Source: JBELHJ01 sp042091495
GTDB taxonomy: Bacteria > Bacteroidota > Bacteroidia > Flavobacteriales > Flavobacteriaceae
Assembly: GCA_042091495.1 (NCBI GenBank)
Contig: JBELHJ010000009.1
Coordinates: forward strand, 1 to 64,000
Direction: 5' to 3'
Length of the DNA stretch: 64,000 bases
The notes under the pieces are model-generated. The model had not been told where the DNA came from. It was given only the letters and a program-made list of their open reading frames with translations, and made no database searches. How positions within the stretch are numbered: position 1 is the stretch's first letter; the number at the start of each line of letters is the position of its first letter. Positions 25,897 to 34,417 of this stretch are shown here, in pieces. Both the position numbers and the translations under genes were made by a program.

Positions 25897-27399
25897 TTAT
25901 TTTTCAATGGCTTTATAATGGATATCAGAAATATGAACCACACCCTTTATAGGTGTTGCGGGAGTAGTTTCAAAATAAGTAACATTCCTAATTGCAAAAG
26001 TAAATGCAGTACTTGAAACATAATCTGATAAATCCAGTTCTGACCTCACCCACAGATTATTTGCGTTCTTGTTAGTATCTTTTACATTATCTGGGTCAGG
26101 ACCACTTTGGTCACCTGGATATGGTCTTCCAGAGAATACAGTGCCATTACTATTAATTTCAGATTGCATATGAGGGTTAACCAAAGTCCAATTAGTAGTT
26201 GTTACATCATCAGTATAATTATCACTTATATAGAACTCGAGATCTACAGGAGTCCTTCCATCATCAAGATAAATCTGATCACTTGTTAAATTCATTTTTG
26301 TCCAGATCTGTAATTTTACATCAAAACATCCCTCATATTGAGATAAATTAACGGGGTCTATAATTACCCATGATTCAACCGGATTATTTAGAGTCCAATA
26401 GGGATGCGTTAAAGCATTATTTTCGGTTATACCAGCTTCGGTCCTTGTAGAGATTGCATCGGATGAATCCGCTCTTGGACGCTCCCACCATAGCCTTTGA
26501 GCGTAAAACCAAGGTTGAGACTCAAAGCCCAAGATATTTTGTCTACTGTAACCATCGCCTCCTGCAGCCAAGTTTCCTTTGGATTTGGGTTTTAATGAAG
26601 GATAAAAGAAATAATTTACACCCGTATCTAAGGGTTCTGGTGTTTGAGAAAGTCTGATATTTAAGATGTTCTCGAAGGCAACAACTTCACCACTTATATT
26701 GCTAATTACATTAATTATTGGTGAAATATCAACGGTCTCTGTAATTGAATAGGAATTATTTAAAGCAATTTCACCAGTTGATGAGTCAATGGTTAACTTA
26801 TCTTGATCACTTCCCAATTCGAAATAAATATCAGGGTTACCCTGACCCAACTCAGCAAGACTAGTCAAGTTATCTTCACCTGTAACAAAGTTGTATGACA
26901 CTGGACAATATTTAACAGCAGAAACAAGTTCTGGCCCAATTTTTAAATGCCAAATTTTATCAAATTCAAAAATATTATCTTGATCAATCCAGGCTCTTAC
27001 AGAAAAGTAATAATCTCCATTTTCAAACACATTATTTTCTCCAATTGTAATTTGTCCTGCATTGGTTGCATTTTTGATAGTAACAGAAGACCCGTCATTC
27101 AATTGGACTGTTTCATCAAAAGGATTAATTATACTAACAAATTGGGTAAACTCATCACTGAGTTCTACATCATCTTTTGATATTGAAATTAAATCATAAT
27201 AAACAACTTGTCCATTACTATTAATGAAAGGGGAGGCAGAAACTATTTCACTATACTCTCTAGCTCCAATAAGTTCGGCATATGAGAGATCATCTATATT
27301 AGATGATAGATCGATTGAGCCGGATTCAAATGATTTGTCCTCGCAAGAAAATGAACAAAATATAATGACAGCTAATAAAAAGGATTTAATAATTTGCAT
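25897..27399 (-). CDS. Surface lipoprotein of a SusCD operon, putative glycan-binding protein
   Basis: A 500-residue lipoprotein encoded first in the operon ahead of susC. The start is the ATG at 27399, giving a signal peptide with lipobox Cys19 (CSFSCEDK); an in-frame TTG at 27423 is less likely. The N-terminal half looks like two immunoglobulin-like or cadherin-like beta domains (DIYFELGSDQDKLTIDSSTGEIALNN is broken here by family-like spacing). The C-terminal half has a jelly-roll-like region with WVIIDPVNLSQYEGCFDVKL and LWVRSELDLSDYV, similar to DUF5017/choice-of-anchor carbohydrate-binding lipoproteins. A SusE/SusF-like role is inferred from position. In most loci this gene follows susD, so the order here is unusual. 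Confidence 0.72.
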   Translation of the reverse strand: MQIIKSFLLAVIIFCSFSCEDKSFESGSIDLSSNIDDLSYAELIGAREYSEIVSASPFINSNGQVVYYDLISISKDDVELSDEFTQFVSIINPFDETVQLNDGSSVTIKNATNAGQITIGENNVFENGDYYFSVRAWIDQDNIFEFDKIWHLKIGPELVSAVKYCPVSYNFVTGEDNLTSLAELGQGNPDIYFELGSDQDKLTIDSSTGEIALNNSYSITETVDISPIINVISNISGEVVAFENILNIRLSQTPEPLDTGVNYFFYPSLKPKSKGNLAAGGDGYSRQNILGFESQPWFYAQRLWWERPRADSSDAISTRTEAGITENNALTHPYWTLNNPVESWVIIDPVNLSQYEGCFDVKLQIWTKMNLTSDQIYLDDGRTPVDLEFYISDNYTDDVTTTNWTLVNPHMQSEINSNGTVFSGRPYPGDQSGPDPDNVKDTNKNANNLWVRSELDLSDYVSSTAFTFAIRNVTYFETTPATPIKGVVHISDIHYKAIEK

Positions 27400-27431
27400 A
27401 ATTTTAGATTTACTTAAAATCAAAGTGATTT

Positions 27432-27445
27432 AAAGTTATAACTTT
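27432..27445. promoter_or_regulatory. Palindrome upstream of the SusCD operon, possible operator
   Basis: AAAGTTATAACTTT is a perfect 14-base palindrome 33 bases upstream of the first gene of the operon. A related but imperfect copy, AAAGTTATAGTT, begins at 27487, 55 bases further out. The pair would suit a dimeric regulator, but no regulator gene is adjacent and AT-rich palindromes arise by chance. Confidence 0.35.
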
Positions 27446-27561
27446 TTTAATTATGAATCGTAAAAAATTGACACATAATATGATCTAAAGTTATAGTTAA
27501 ATAAAATTAGCTTATTGTTTTTATTAACGTCTTGGATGTAAAAATTATCCTATAATTAAAA

Positions 27562-28203
27562 TTAAACAATGAATTTAAAAATGAAATAAAAATGAAAGAA
27601 AGCACCTAAACTAACAAATACATGCCATATTGGGTGATTATAGGGTATCGATTTCACAGCATAAAAAACAATTCCTAAAGTGTAAAAAGCCCCGCCCCAC
27701 TCTAAGTAAAATAGTGCTTCACTTCCTAATAAAACATTTAAAGTTTTATAGTCAATGACAATTAACCATCCCATAACTGCATACAGCAAAGTTGAAAAAA
27801 GATTATATCTACCGGTATAAAATAACTTTAAAATAACTCCAACTAAGGCTATTCCCCAAACTATAGAAAAAAGCAAATAACCATTATTTTCAGATAATTT
27901 TAATAAAACTACAGGAGTGTAAGTTCCAGCTATTAATAAATATATGGCTATATGATCTAAAATTCTAAGCTTGTGTTTTAAATCAGGTTTTAAAGTCATG
28001 TGGTAAATAGTAGATGCAAAAAACATAAAGCATAATGCAAAAAAATAAATACCTACAGTTGCTAATTCTAAATAATTATCAAAAGATAATTTTGAAAATA
28101 GTAACACACCCCCCAATAAGGCTAATAATAAACTAATAGCATGGGTTAATACATTTAATTTTTCTTCAAATGGCAATAATTTATATTCTAATTGTTTTCC
28201 CAT
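27562..28203 (-). CDS. Hemolysin III / PAQR family membrane protein
   Basis: A seven-helix membrane protein of 213 residues, standard for the bacterial PAQR (hemolysin III, YqfA/TrhA) family. The sequence EEKLNVLTHAISLLLALLG opens the first helix, SSTIYHM-like ASTIYHMTLKP and ILDHIAIYLLIAGTYTP are the conserved cytoplasmic motifs, and NHPIWHVFVSLGAFFHF near the C-terminus gives the conserved His residues. Members are linked to membrane-lipid homeostasis, and true haemolysis is doubtful. It overlaps the 3' end of the DUF4294 gene by 16 bases and is therefore coupled to it. Confidence 0.9.
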   Translation of the reverse strand: MGKQLEYKLLPFEEKLNVLTHAISLLLALLGGVLLFSKLSFDNYLELATVGIYFFALCFMFFASTIYHMTLKPDLKHKLRILDHIAIYLLIAGTYTPVVLLKLSENNGYLLFSIVWGIALVGVILKLFYTGRYNLFSTLLYAVMGWLIVIDYKTLNVLLGSEALFYLEWGGAFYTLGIVFYAVKSIPYNHPIWHVFVSLGAFFHFYFIFKFIV

Positions 28204-28856
28204 TTTGATCTTATATCATAATAATCTAAAACTAATTTGGAAGATTGTCGCTCAAGCTGTTCATTTTGAAAAGCGCGTTGGAGAATGTCTTCTATATAAA
28301 AATCTGATTTGTTTGTATAAGGATCATACTCTGACTTAAGAGAAAGATCAAATAATTTAGCAGTATTATTGAACCAAAATGCATTCCAGCCGCTTCTTAA
28401 ATTTTTAATTAAATCAAAAGCCGTGGAACCGGTCTGTCTGTGTATTAATTTAATTAATATACGTCCCTCTGATCTTGATAATTTTTTTAATTCTTCAGAA
28501 AACTCATTATCAATATATTTTTGGACCAACTTAGCGTAGCGTTTTCTTTCACGTTTTGAGGTTATTCTTGAAAATCGGGATTCTAATGAATCTAGACGCT
28601 CTGAAGCTAATTTTGCATAATTATAAACTTTTAAAGTTCTTCTTTTAATTAAATAGTAGTTTTTAATATCTTCTTTAGAAGTAAATTTAACTCGATTTAA
28701 AATTAATATTTCATTAAGTTCAATAGCAGTCTTAGGAATTGAGTCACCTTCAACGTAAATATAAGTTATTTCTTCATCGGTATTTTTCTGAGAAAAACCA
28801 TTACATACTATAAATAAAAGAATAATTATTCTCAAGTTCACGGATGATTGATTCAT
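28188..28856 (-). CDS. DUF4294 domain-containing exported protein
   Basis: A 222-residue protein with an N-terminal signal peptide (VNLRIIILLFIVCNGFSQ) and a helical, highly charged mature domain. The conserved core includes VYNYAKLASERLDSL and RSEGRILIKLIHRQTGSTAFDLIKNLRSG is represented here by the RILIKLIHRQTG segment and the FDLIKNLRSGWNAFWFN stretch. The family is restricted to Bacteroidota with no known function. The start is the ATG at 28856; an in-frame TTG at 28862 overlaps the -7 box. It is followed, with overlap, by the PAQR gene. Confidence 0.82.
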   Translation of the reverse strand: MNQSSVNLRIIILLFIVCNGFSQKNTDEEITYIYVEGDSIPKTAIELNEILILNRVKFTSKEDIKNYYLIKRRTLKVYNYAKLASERLDSLESRFSRITSKRERKRYAKLVQKYIDNEFSEELKKLSRSEGRILIKLIHRQTGSTAFDLIKNLRSGWNAFWFNNTAKLFDLSLKSEYDPYTNKSDFYIEDILQRAFQNEQLERQSSKLVLDYYDIRSKWENN

Positions 28857-28859
28857 AAT

Positions 28860-28867
28860 CAAATTTA
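28860..28867 (-). promoter_or_regulatory. Putative -7 element of the DUF4294 gene, close to the ATG
   Basis: The minus strand reads TAAATTTG, matching TAnnTTTG, ending three bases before the ATG at 28856. This would give a nearly leaderless transcript, the same geometry seen at rlmD. Confidence 0.4.
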
Positions 28868-28935
28868 ATTATTTGATGAGGTATTTCATTTAATTTTTAC
28901 AGATATTCTTATTTTAGACCAAAATTAGATGAACT

Positions 28936-30024
28936 ATGTCAAAGAAGCGTATTTTAAACAAAAAATCATTAAACTTTTTAGAAACCTATCTTAATAATGC
29001 TGCTCCCACTGGATATGAATGGGAAGGTCAAAAAATATGGATGAATTATCTAAAACCTTATGTTGATGAATTTATTACTGATACTTATGGTACGGCTGTT
29101 GGTGTCATTAATCCTAAAGCTAAATATAAGGTAGTTATTGAAGGACATGCTGATGAGATTTCATGGTATGTAAATTATATTTCTGATAATGGTCTCATTT
29201 ATGTCATTAGAAATGGGGGTAGTGATCATCAAATAGCCCCGAGTAAAGTTGTTGATATTCATACTAAAAAAGGTATTGTAAAGGGCGTATTTGGATGGCC
29301 AGCCATTCACACACGTTTAAAATCAAAAGAGGAAGTTCCTAAATTAGAAAATATTTGCATTGATGTAGGAGCACAAGATAAAGAGGAGGTTGAAAAAATG
29401 GGGGTTCATGTGGGATGTGTTATTACTTATCCTGATGAATTTCACATTCTTAATGACAACAAATTTGTTTGTAGAGCTTTAGATAATCGAATGGGAGGTT
29501 TTATGATTGCTGAAGTGGCGAGATTACTTCATGAAAACAAGAAAAAACTTCCTTTTGGATTATATGTAACCAATTCTGTACAAGAAGAAATTGGACTGCG
29601 TGGTGCAGAAATGATAACTGAAACGATAAAACCAAATGTGGCTATTGTAACGGATGTAACTCATGACACAACCACGCCTATGATAGATAAGAAAAAAGAA
29701 GGTCATATGGAATTAGGCAAAGGGCCTGTTGTTGCTTATGCCCCTGCAGTTCAACAAAAATTAAGAGATTTAATTACAGATACTGCTGAATCTAATAAGA
29801 TACCTTTCCAAAGATCTGCATTATCTAGAGCCACTGGTACTGATACTGATGCTTTTGCATATAGTAATGGAGGAGTTGCTAGTGCATTAATTTCTTTACC
29901 CCTAAGATACATGCATACAACTGTTGAAATGGTTCATAGAGATGACGTTGAAAATGTTATAAAGCTAATATATGAGTCACTACTTAATATAAAAAATGGC
30001 GACGACTTTAGTTATTTTAAGTAA
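28936..30024 (+). CDS. M42 family metallopeptidase (aminopeptidase)
   Basis: A cytoplasmic dinuclear-metal aminopeptidase of 362 residues, of the glutamyl aminopeptidase/PepA-like M42 family that forms tetrahedral dodecamers and trims peptides. The metal and catalytic residues are visible in order: His in EGHADEISW, Asp in CRALDNRMGG, the Glu pair in SVQEEIGLRG, Asp in VTDVTHDTTTP, and His in RYMHTTVEMVHRDD. It is complete and has no signal peptide. A strong hairpin terminator follows and separates it from the NUDIX gene. Confidence 0.92.
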   Translation: MSKKRILNKKSLNFLETYLNNAAPTGYEWEGQKIWMNYLKPYVDEFITDTYGTAVGVINPKAKYKVVIEGHADEISWYVNYISDNGLIYVIRNGGSDHQIAPSKVVDIHTKKGIVKGVFGWPAIHTRLKSKEEVPKLENICIDVGAQDKEEVEKMGVHVGCVITYPDEFHILNDNKFVCRALDNRMGGFMIAEVARLLHENKKKLPFGLYVTNSVQEEIGLRGAEMITETIKPNVAIVTDVTHDTTTPMIDKKKEGHMELGKGPVVAYAPAVQQKLRDLITDTAESNKIPFQRSALSRATGTDTDAFAYSNGGVASALISLPLRYMHTTVEMVHRDDVENVIKLIYESLLNIKNGDDFSYFK

Positions 30025-30034
30025 TGTAAAAACT

Positions 30035-30057
30035 AGCCTCTTAACTGAGGCTTTTTT
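30035..30057 (+). terminator. Terminator after the M42 peptidase gene
   Basis: AGCCTC (30035-30040) pairs with GAGGCT (30047-30052) over a TTAACT loop and is followed by a T run. The next gene starts six bases later, so it must have very local or read-through transcription. Confidence 0.7.
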
Positions 30058-30062
30058 GATTT

Positions 30063-30611
30063 ATGGATGAATATATTGATATTGTTAATAGAAAGGGAAT
30101 ACCAACCGGAGAAAGCTGCCTTAAAAGTGAGGTACATCGCTTAGGGTACTATCACAATACGGCTCATGTTTGGTTGTTTACAACTGATGGTGAAATACTT
30201 TTACAACAAAGGGCTTTAAGTAAGGAAATATGCCCTGGTTTGTGGGATGTATCTGCAGCAGGACATGTAGACACTGGTGAAGCTATAGAAGATGCTGCGA
30301 TTAGAGAAACTTTTGAAGAATTAAATTATAAACTTTCAAAAACAGATTTAATTAAAGTAGGTGTTTTTCTTAAAGAGCAAACTTACCCTAGCGGCATAAA
30401 AGACAATGAATTTCATCACACTTATATAGCTTGTTTAAAAAATTCTATTGATGAATTGATATTTGATCCTATTGAAGTCGAAGCGATTAAACTTGTAACC
30501 ATTCAAACTTTTATAGATTTATTGAATTTGAGTGCCTCTAATAATCATTTTATAGCATCAAACTATAATTATTATATTAATGTAATTGATGCCATTAAAA
30601 ACAAGTTATAA
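30063..30611 (+). CDS. NUDIX hydrolase
   Basis: A 182-residue NUDIX-fold protein that should cleave nucleoside diphosphates linked to another group. The NUDIX box is GHVDTGEAIEDAAIRETFEEL, broken here only to note that the G, the RE and the EE metal ligands are in register and that the usual Gly after EE is replaced by Asn. The N-terminal EYIDIVNRKGIPTG and the PGLWDVSAAGHVDTGE region resemble YfcD and isopentenyl-diphosphate isomerase-like members. The substrate is not predictable. The PrsW-like gene starts on the next base after its stop codon, so they are one operon. Confidence 0.88.
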   Translation: MDEYIDIVNRKGIPTGESCLKSEVHRLGYYHNTAHVWLFTTDGEILLQQRALSKEICPGLWDVSAAGHVDTGEAIEDAAIRETFEELNYKLSKTDLIKVGVFLKEQTYPSGIKDNEFHHTYIACLKNSIDELIFDPIEVEAIKLVTIQTFIDLLNLSASNNHFIASNYNYYINVIDAIKNKL

Positions 30612-31283
30612 ATGTATTTGCTATTACTATCAATAATCCCTGTAGCCTCTGTAATAATATATGTTTATCATAATGACATGCATGAAAAAGAACCGATTGG
30701 TTTATTGATAAAAATGTTTTTACTTGGAGGTATAATCAGCATAATTATTACGAGTATTTTATATCTGATTGCTGATATAATCATTCCATTAAATGATAAT
30801 TATAGTGTCTTTCAGCAATTCATAAAAGCGTTTTTTATAGTAGGTCTGATTGAAGAATTTAGTAAGTATATTCTTGTTAAGAAATACGCTCAAAATCATA
30901 AAACGTTTAATGAACCCTATGACGGGATAATTTATGCAGTAATGGTTTCAATGGGTTTTGCTGCTACTGAAAATATTTTTTACGTATTGGAAGGTGGCTA
31001 CCAAGTAGCATTATTGAGAGCATTTACAGCCATTCCAGCACATGCTTCATTTGCTATTATAATGGGATACTTTATGGGTAAAGCTAAGTTTTCAGACCAA
31101 AAAAAGTGGATGAATCTCAAAGGGTTATTTTGGGCTGTTATCTTTCATGGTGCTTATGATTTCTTTTTATTCATTAATTTTATACCAGGGATATCTATTG
31201 GAGCTTTTGTTGCATTAATCTTAGGTATTTATCTTTCAAAAAAAGCTATTAAAACCCACCAAAAAAATTCATTTTTTAAATGA
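30612..31283 (+). CDS. PrsW family intramembrane protease
   Basis: A 223-residue integral membrane protein with about seven helices, related to PrsW, a glutamic-type protease that cleaves an anti-sigma factor in Bacillus. Conserved motifs are EKEP after the first helix, the catalytic-type GLIEEFSKY, the YAVMVSMGFAATENIFY segment, and FHGAYDF near the C-terminus. No sigma or anti-sigma gene is nearby, so its substrate is unknown. It is directly fused in transcription to the NUDIX gene upstream and overlaps the convergent acs gene by eight bases. Confidence 0.85.
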   Translation: MYLLLLSIIPVASVIIYVYHNDMHEKEPIGLLIKMFLLGGIISIIITSILYLIADIIIPLNDNYSVFQQFIKAFFIVGLIEEFSKYILVKKYAQNHKTFNEPYDGIIYAVMVSMGFAATENIFYVLEGGYQVALLRAFTAIPAHASFAIIMGYFMGKAKFSDQKKWMNLKGLFWAVIFHGAYDFFLFINFIPGISIGAFVALILGIYLSKKAIKTHQKNSFFK

Positions 31284-33183
31284 CATTCTTTATAATTGAC
31301 TCAATAATTTCTGGATTAAGAAGCGTGCTTGTATCACCTAAATTTTCATAATCATTAGAAGCAATTTTTCTTAAAATACGGCGCATAATTTTACCTGAAC
31401 GTGTTTTTGGTAAACCCACAGTAAATTGAATTTTATCTAATTTAGCTATCGGACCTATCTGTTCAGTAATGATCTGATTAATTTCTTTACGTAAGTTGTC
31501 ATGTTTCCTAGACTCACCAACATCTTTTAGAATGACATACCCATAAAGCGCATTACCTTTAATATCATGAGGAAATCCAACAATGGCTGATTCTGCTACA
31601 GCGGGATGCTCATTTATTGCATCCTCAATTGGAGCTGTGCCTAGGTTATGCCCTGATACGATTACCACATCATCTACTCTTCCTGTAATTCTATAATATC
31701 CAACTTCATCTCTAAGCGCACCATCTCCAGTGAAATACATATCCTCAAAAGCAGAAAAATAAGTTTCTTTGTAGCGTTGATGATTTCCCCATATTGTTCG
31801 CGCTATCGAAGGCCAAGGATACTTAATACAAAGTTTACCATCTACTTGATTCCCTAAAATCTCATCACCATTTTTATCCATTAGTGCTGGTTGTATACCA
31901 GGAAAAGGTAATGTTGCATATGTTGGTTTAGTTGGTGTGACAAATGGTATTGGTGTTATCATTACACCTCCAGTTTCCGTTTGCCACCAGGTGTCAACTA
32001 TTGGACTCTTACGTTTCCCAATATTATCATCATACCAATGCCATGCCTCTTCATTTATGGGCTCACCTACTGTTCCTAATACCTTTAATGAACTCAAATC
32101 ATAAGTTTCTGTATATTCCAATCCTTCTTTAGCTAAAGCTCTAATTGCTGTTGGTGCAGTATAAAATTGATTGACTTTATATTTTTCAACAATTTGCCAA
32201 AATCTACCAAAATCAGGATAGCTAGGTACGCCTTCAAACATTAGTGTGGTAGCTCCATTTAACAATGGACCATAAACAATATAGCTGTGACCAGTAATCC
32301 AACCAATATCAGCCGTACACCAATACACATCATTTTCTTTATACTGAAAAACATTTTTAAAAGTATAAGCTGTGAAAACCATATAGCCTGCAGTTGAATG
32401 AACCATTCCTTTAGGCTTACCTGTTGAACCTGAAGTATATAAAATAAATAGAGGGTCTTCTGCATCCATCAGTTCCGCTTCACAGACCTCAGAGGCAACA
32501 GAAAGTAAATCATCTAATAACAAATCTCTTCCTTGAGTCAATTCTAAATTTGAATTAATACGTTTCTTTACCAAAACATTCTCAACACATGGACATGATT
32601 TTAGTGCCTCGTCAACAATACCTTTCAAATCAATGGTTTTATTCCCTCTAAATGAACCATCACTAGTAATAACCATTTTAGCATTACAATCATTTATTCT
32701 TGTTGAAAGCGCCTGAGAAGAAAAACCAGCAAAAACTACAGAATGAATTGCACCTATTCTTGCACATGCTAAAACAGAAACAGCTAATTCAGGAATCATT
32801 GGTAAATAAATACAAACGCGATCACCTTTTTTTACACCTTGAGTTTTTAAAACATTGGCCATTCTACAAACTTTCTTATGAAGTGTTGCATAACTTATTC
32901 TAAGTTCTTTTTCATTGGGATTATTGGGTTCAAAAATAATGGCTGTTTGATTCCCTTTAGTTGATAAATGACGATCTAAACAATTTTCAGTAATATTTAA
33001 CTTGGCATTACTAAACCATTTTATTGAAGGTGTTTTAAAATCATAATCTAAAACACGATCCCATTTTTTGCGCCACATAAAATGCTCCTCTGCAATTTCC
33101 CCCCAGAAAACCTCAGGGTTTCTTACCGATTTTCTATAAACTTGAAAATATTCCTCTAAATGTTTTATGTGGTAATTACTCAT
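31276..33183 (-). CDS. acs: Acetate--CoA ligase (acetyl-CoA synthetase)
   Basis: A cytoplasmic AMP-forming ligase of 635 residues that activates acetate with ATP and CoA, feeding acetyl-CoA to central metabolism. ANL-superfamily motifs are all present: YTSGSTGKPKGM (P-loop), the DTWWQTETGG segment, YFTGDGALRDEVGYYRITGR with the hinge Asp, and the C-terminal PKTRSGKIMRR with the catalytic Lys that is a target of acetylation in other bacteria. The N-terminal HIKHLEEYFQVYRKSVRNPEVFW is typical of Acs. It appears monocistronic. Confidence 0.94.
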   Translation of the reverse strand: MSNYHIKHLEEYFQVYRKSVRNPEVFWGEIAEEHFMWRKKWDRVLDYDFKTPSIKWFSNAKLNITENCLDRHLSTKGNQTAIIFEPNNPNEKELRISYATLHKKVCRMANVLKTQGVKKGDRVCIYLPMIPELAVSVLACARIGAIHSVVFAGFSSQALSTRINDCNAKMVITSDGSFRGNKTIDLKGIVDEALKSCPCVENVLVKKRINSNLELTQGRDLLLDDLLSVASEVCEAELMDAEDPLFILYTSGSTGKPKGMVHSTAGYMVFTAYTFKNVFQYKENDVYWCTADIGWITGHSYIVYGPLLNGATTLMFEGVPSYPDFGRFWQIVEKYKVNQFYTAPTAIRALAKEGLEYTETYDLSSLKVLGTVGEPINEEAWHWYDDNIGKRKSPIVDTWWQTETGGVMITPIPFVTPTKPTYATLPFPGIQPALMDKNGDEILGNQVDGKLCIKYPWPSIARTIWGNHQRYKETYFSAFEDMYFTGDGALRDEVGYYRITGRVDDVVIVSGHNLGTAPIEDAINEHPAVAESAIVGFPHDIKGNALYGYVILKDVGESRKHDNLRKEINQIITEQIGPIAKLDKIQFTVGLPKTRSGKIMRRILRKIASNDYENLGDTSTLLNPEIIESIIKNVI

Positions 33184-33273
33184 GAAATATTAGTTAATTA
33201 ATTTTATGTATTAGTTTTTAATAATTGAATATTAAATATAAAATAATCTTTTAATTGATTTAGCTATTTAATG

Positions 33274-33281
33274 TATGTTTG
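33274..33281 (+). promoter_or_regulatory. Putative promoter of the acyltransferase-like membrane protein gene
   Basis: TATGTTTG matches TAnnTTTG, and TTG at 33255-33257 lies 16 bases upstream as a possible -33 element. The start codon TTG is at 33308. This is one of the few sites in the window with both parts. Confidence 0.5.
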
Positions 33282-33307
33282 ATATATTTTAGAAATATTT
33301 TAATAAG

Positions 33308-34417
33308 TTGAAGCCACAACGCCTCTTTTTTCTTGATGCTGTTAGAGCATTTGCAATATTAATGATGTTACAGGGGCATTTTATAGATACCCTACTTGAT
33401 CCTGTATATAAAAGTCATGAATACCTAGCATTTACCGTTTGGTCTTATTTTCGTGGTATAACTGCACCCTTATTTTTTACAATTACTGGAATAGTTTTTT
33501 CCTACTTAGCAATAAAGTGTGAACCAGAAAAACAAAATGAAAGACTTTTAAAAGGGATTCAAAGAGGATTGTTGTTAATTGTTATCGGCTACGCACTTAG
33601 AGCTCAACCTTTTTCTTGGATTAAAGGCTACTTTAATTCTTATTTCTGGGTGGTTGATGTGCTTCAATGTATAGGAGTTTCTCTTATATTTTTGGTTTTT
33701 TTAATAAAAACTACAAGGAAAAGTATTTGGCTATTCGCTGTATTAATTTGTAGTGTAACTTTTGTTGTTTTTTTAACAGAACCATGGTATAGAACTATTG
33801 AAATTCCTCAATTACCTCTTTTTTTAGAAAATTATTTTAGTAAATCTAATGGATCTGTTTTTACAATTATTCCTTGGATTGGCTACGTTACATTTGGCGC
33901 TTTTATAGGTCAAATAATCTTATTATTTAATAGGAAAGTTCATTTCAAAAGATGGTTCACTTTTATTTTGATGACTAGTGGCATAGTACTCATCTATTTT
34001 TCATCATCAATTCTAAGATTCATAGCATTACAAAGTGGTATTACCCTATTTGAGCAAGTAGCAAACTACAATTATCTTTTTATTAGATTAGGAGATGTAC
34101 TAATTATATTTACAATATTCTATCTACTTGAGAGGTATTTTAAAAACTCTTTAATAATTGATATTGGCACAAAAACCCTTTCAATTTACGTTATACATTT
34201 TATAGTCCTTTATGGTAGTTTTACTGGAATTGGTTTAAAAACGTTTTATAATAAATCACTATCACCGTTTGAAGCTATTATAGGCGCAATAATATTTTTG
34301 GTAGTTGTTAGCCTCATAGCCATCTTTAGAACAAGGACTAATGCATTTTTATACAAATATTTCAAAAAAATTATAGCCTTTGTAAAAGAGAAAGTTGTTA
34401 CGCTTTTAGATAGTTAA
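33308..34417 (+). CDS. Membrane protein with heparan-alpha-glucosaminide N-acetyltransferase-like domain (DUF1624)
   Basis: A 369-residue polytopic protein with about ten helices, of the DUF1624/HGSNAT-like and acyltransferase-3-like group that moves acetyl groups across the membrane. The N-terminal RLFFLDAVRAFAILMMLQGHFIDTLL contains the conserved Arg and the His in the first helix that resembles the acyl-transfer His. Later helices include GITAPLFFTITGIVFSYLA. The start codon is TTG, with no ATG upstream that would fit. The acceptor is unknown. It overlaps the convergent purC by 20 bases. Confidence 0.78.
   Translation: MKPQRLFFLDAVRAFAILMMLQGHFIDTLLDPVYKSHEYLAFTVWSYFRGITAPLFFTITGIVFSYLAIKCEPEKQNERLLKGIQRGLLLIVIGYALRAQPFSWIKGYFNSYFWVVDVLQCIGVSLIFLVFLIKTTRKSIWLFAVLICSVTFVVFLTEPWYRTIEIPQLPLFLENYFSKSNGSVFTIIPWIGYVTFGAFIGQIILLFNRKVHFKRWFTFILMTSGIVLIYFSSSILRFIALQSGITLFEQVANYNYLFIRLGDVLIIFTIFYLLERYFKNSLIIDIGTKTLSIYVIHFIVLYGSFTGIGLKTFYNKSLSPFEAIIGAIIFLVVVSLIAIFRTRTNAFLYKYFKKIIAFVKEKVVTLLDS

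Noticed and set aside
27400..27423. TTG start for the surface lipoprotein
   Set aside because: The ATG at 27399 directly precedes a standard lipoprotein signal peptide.
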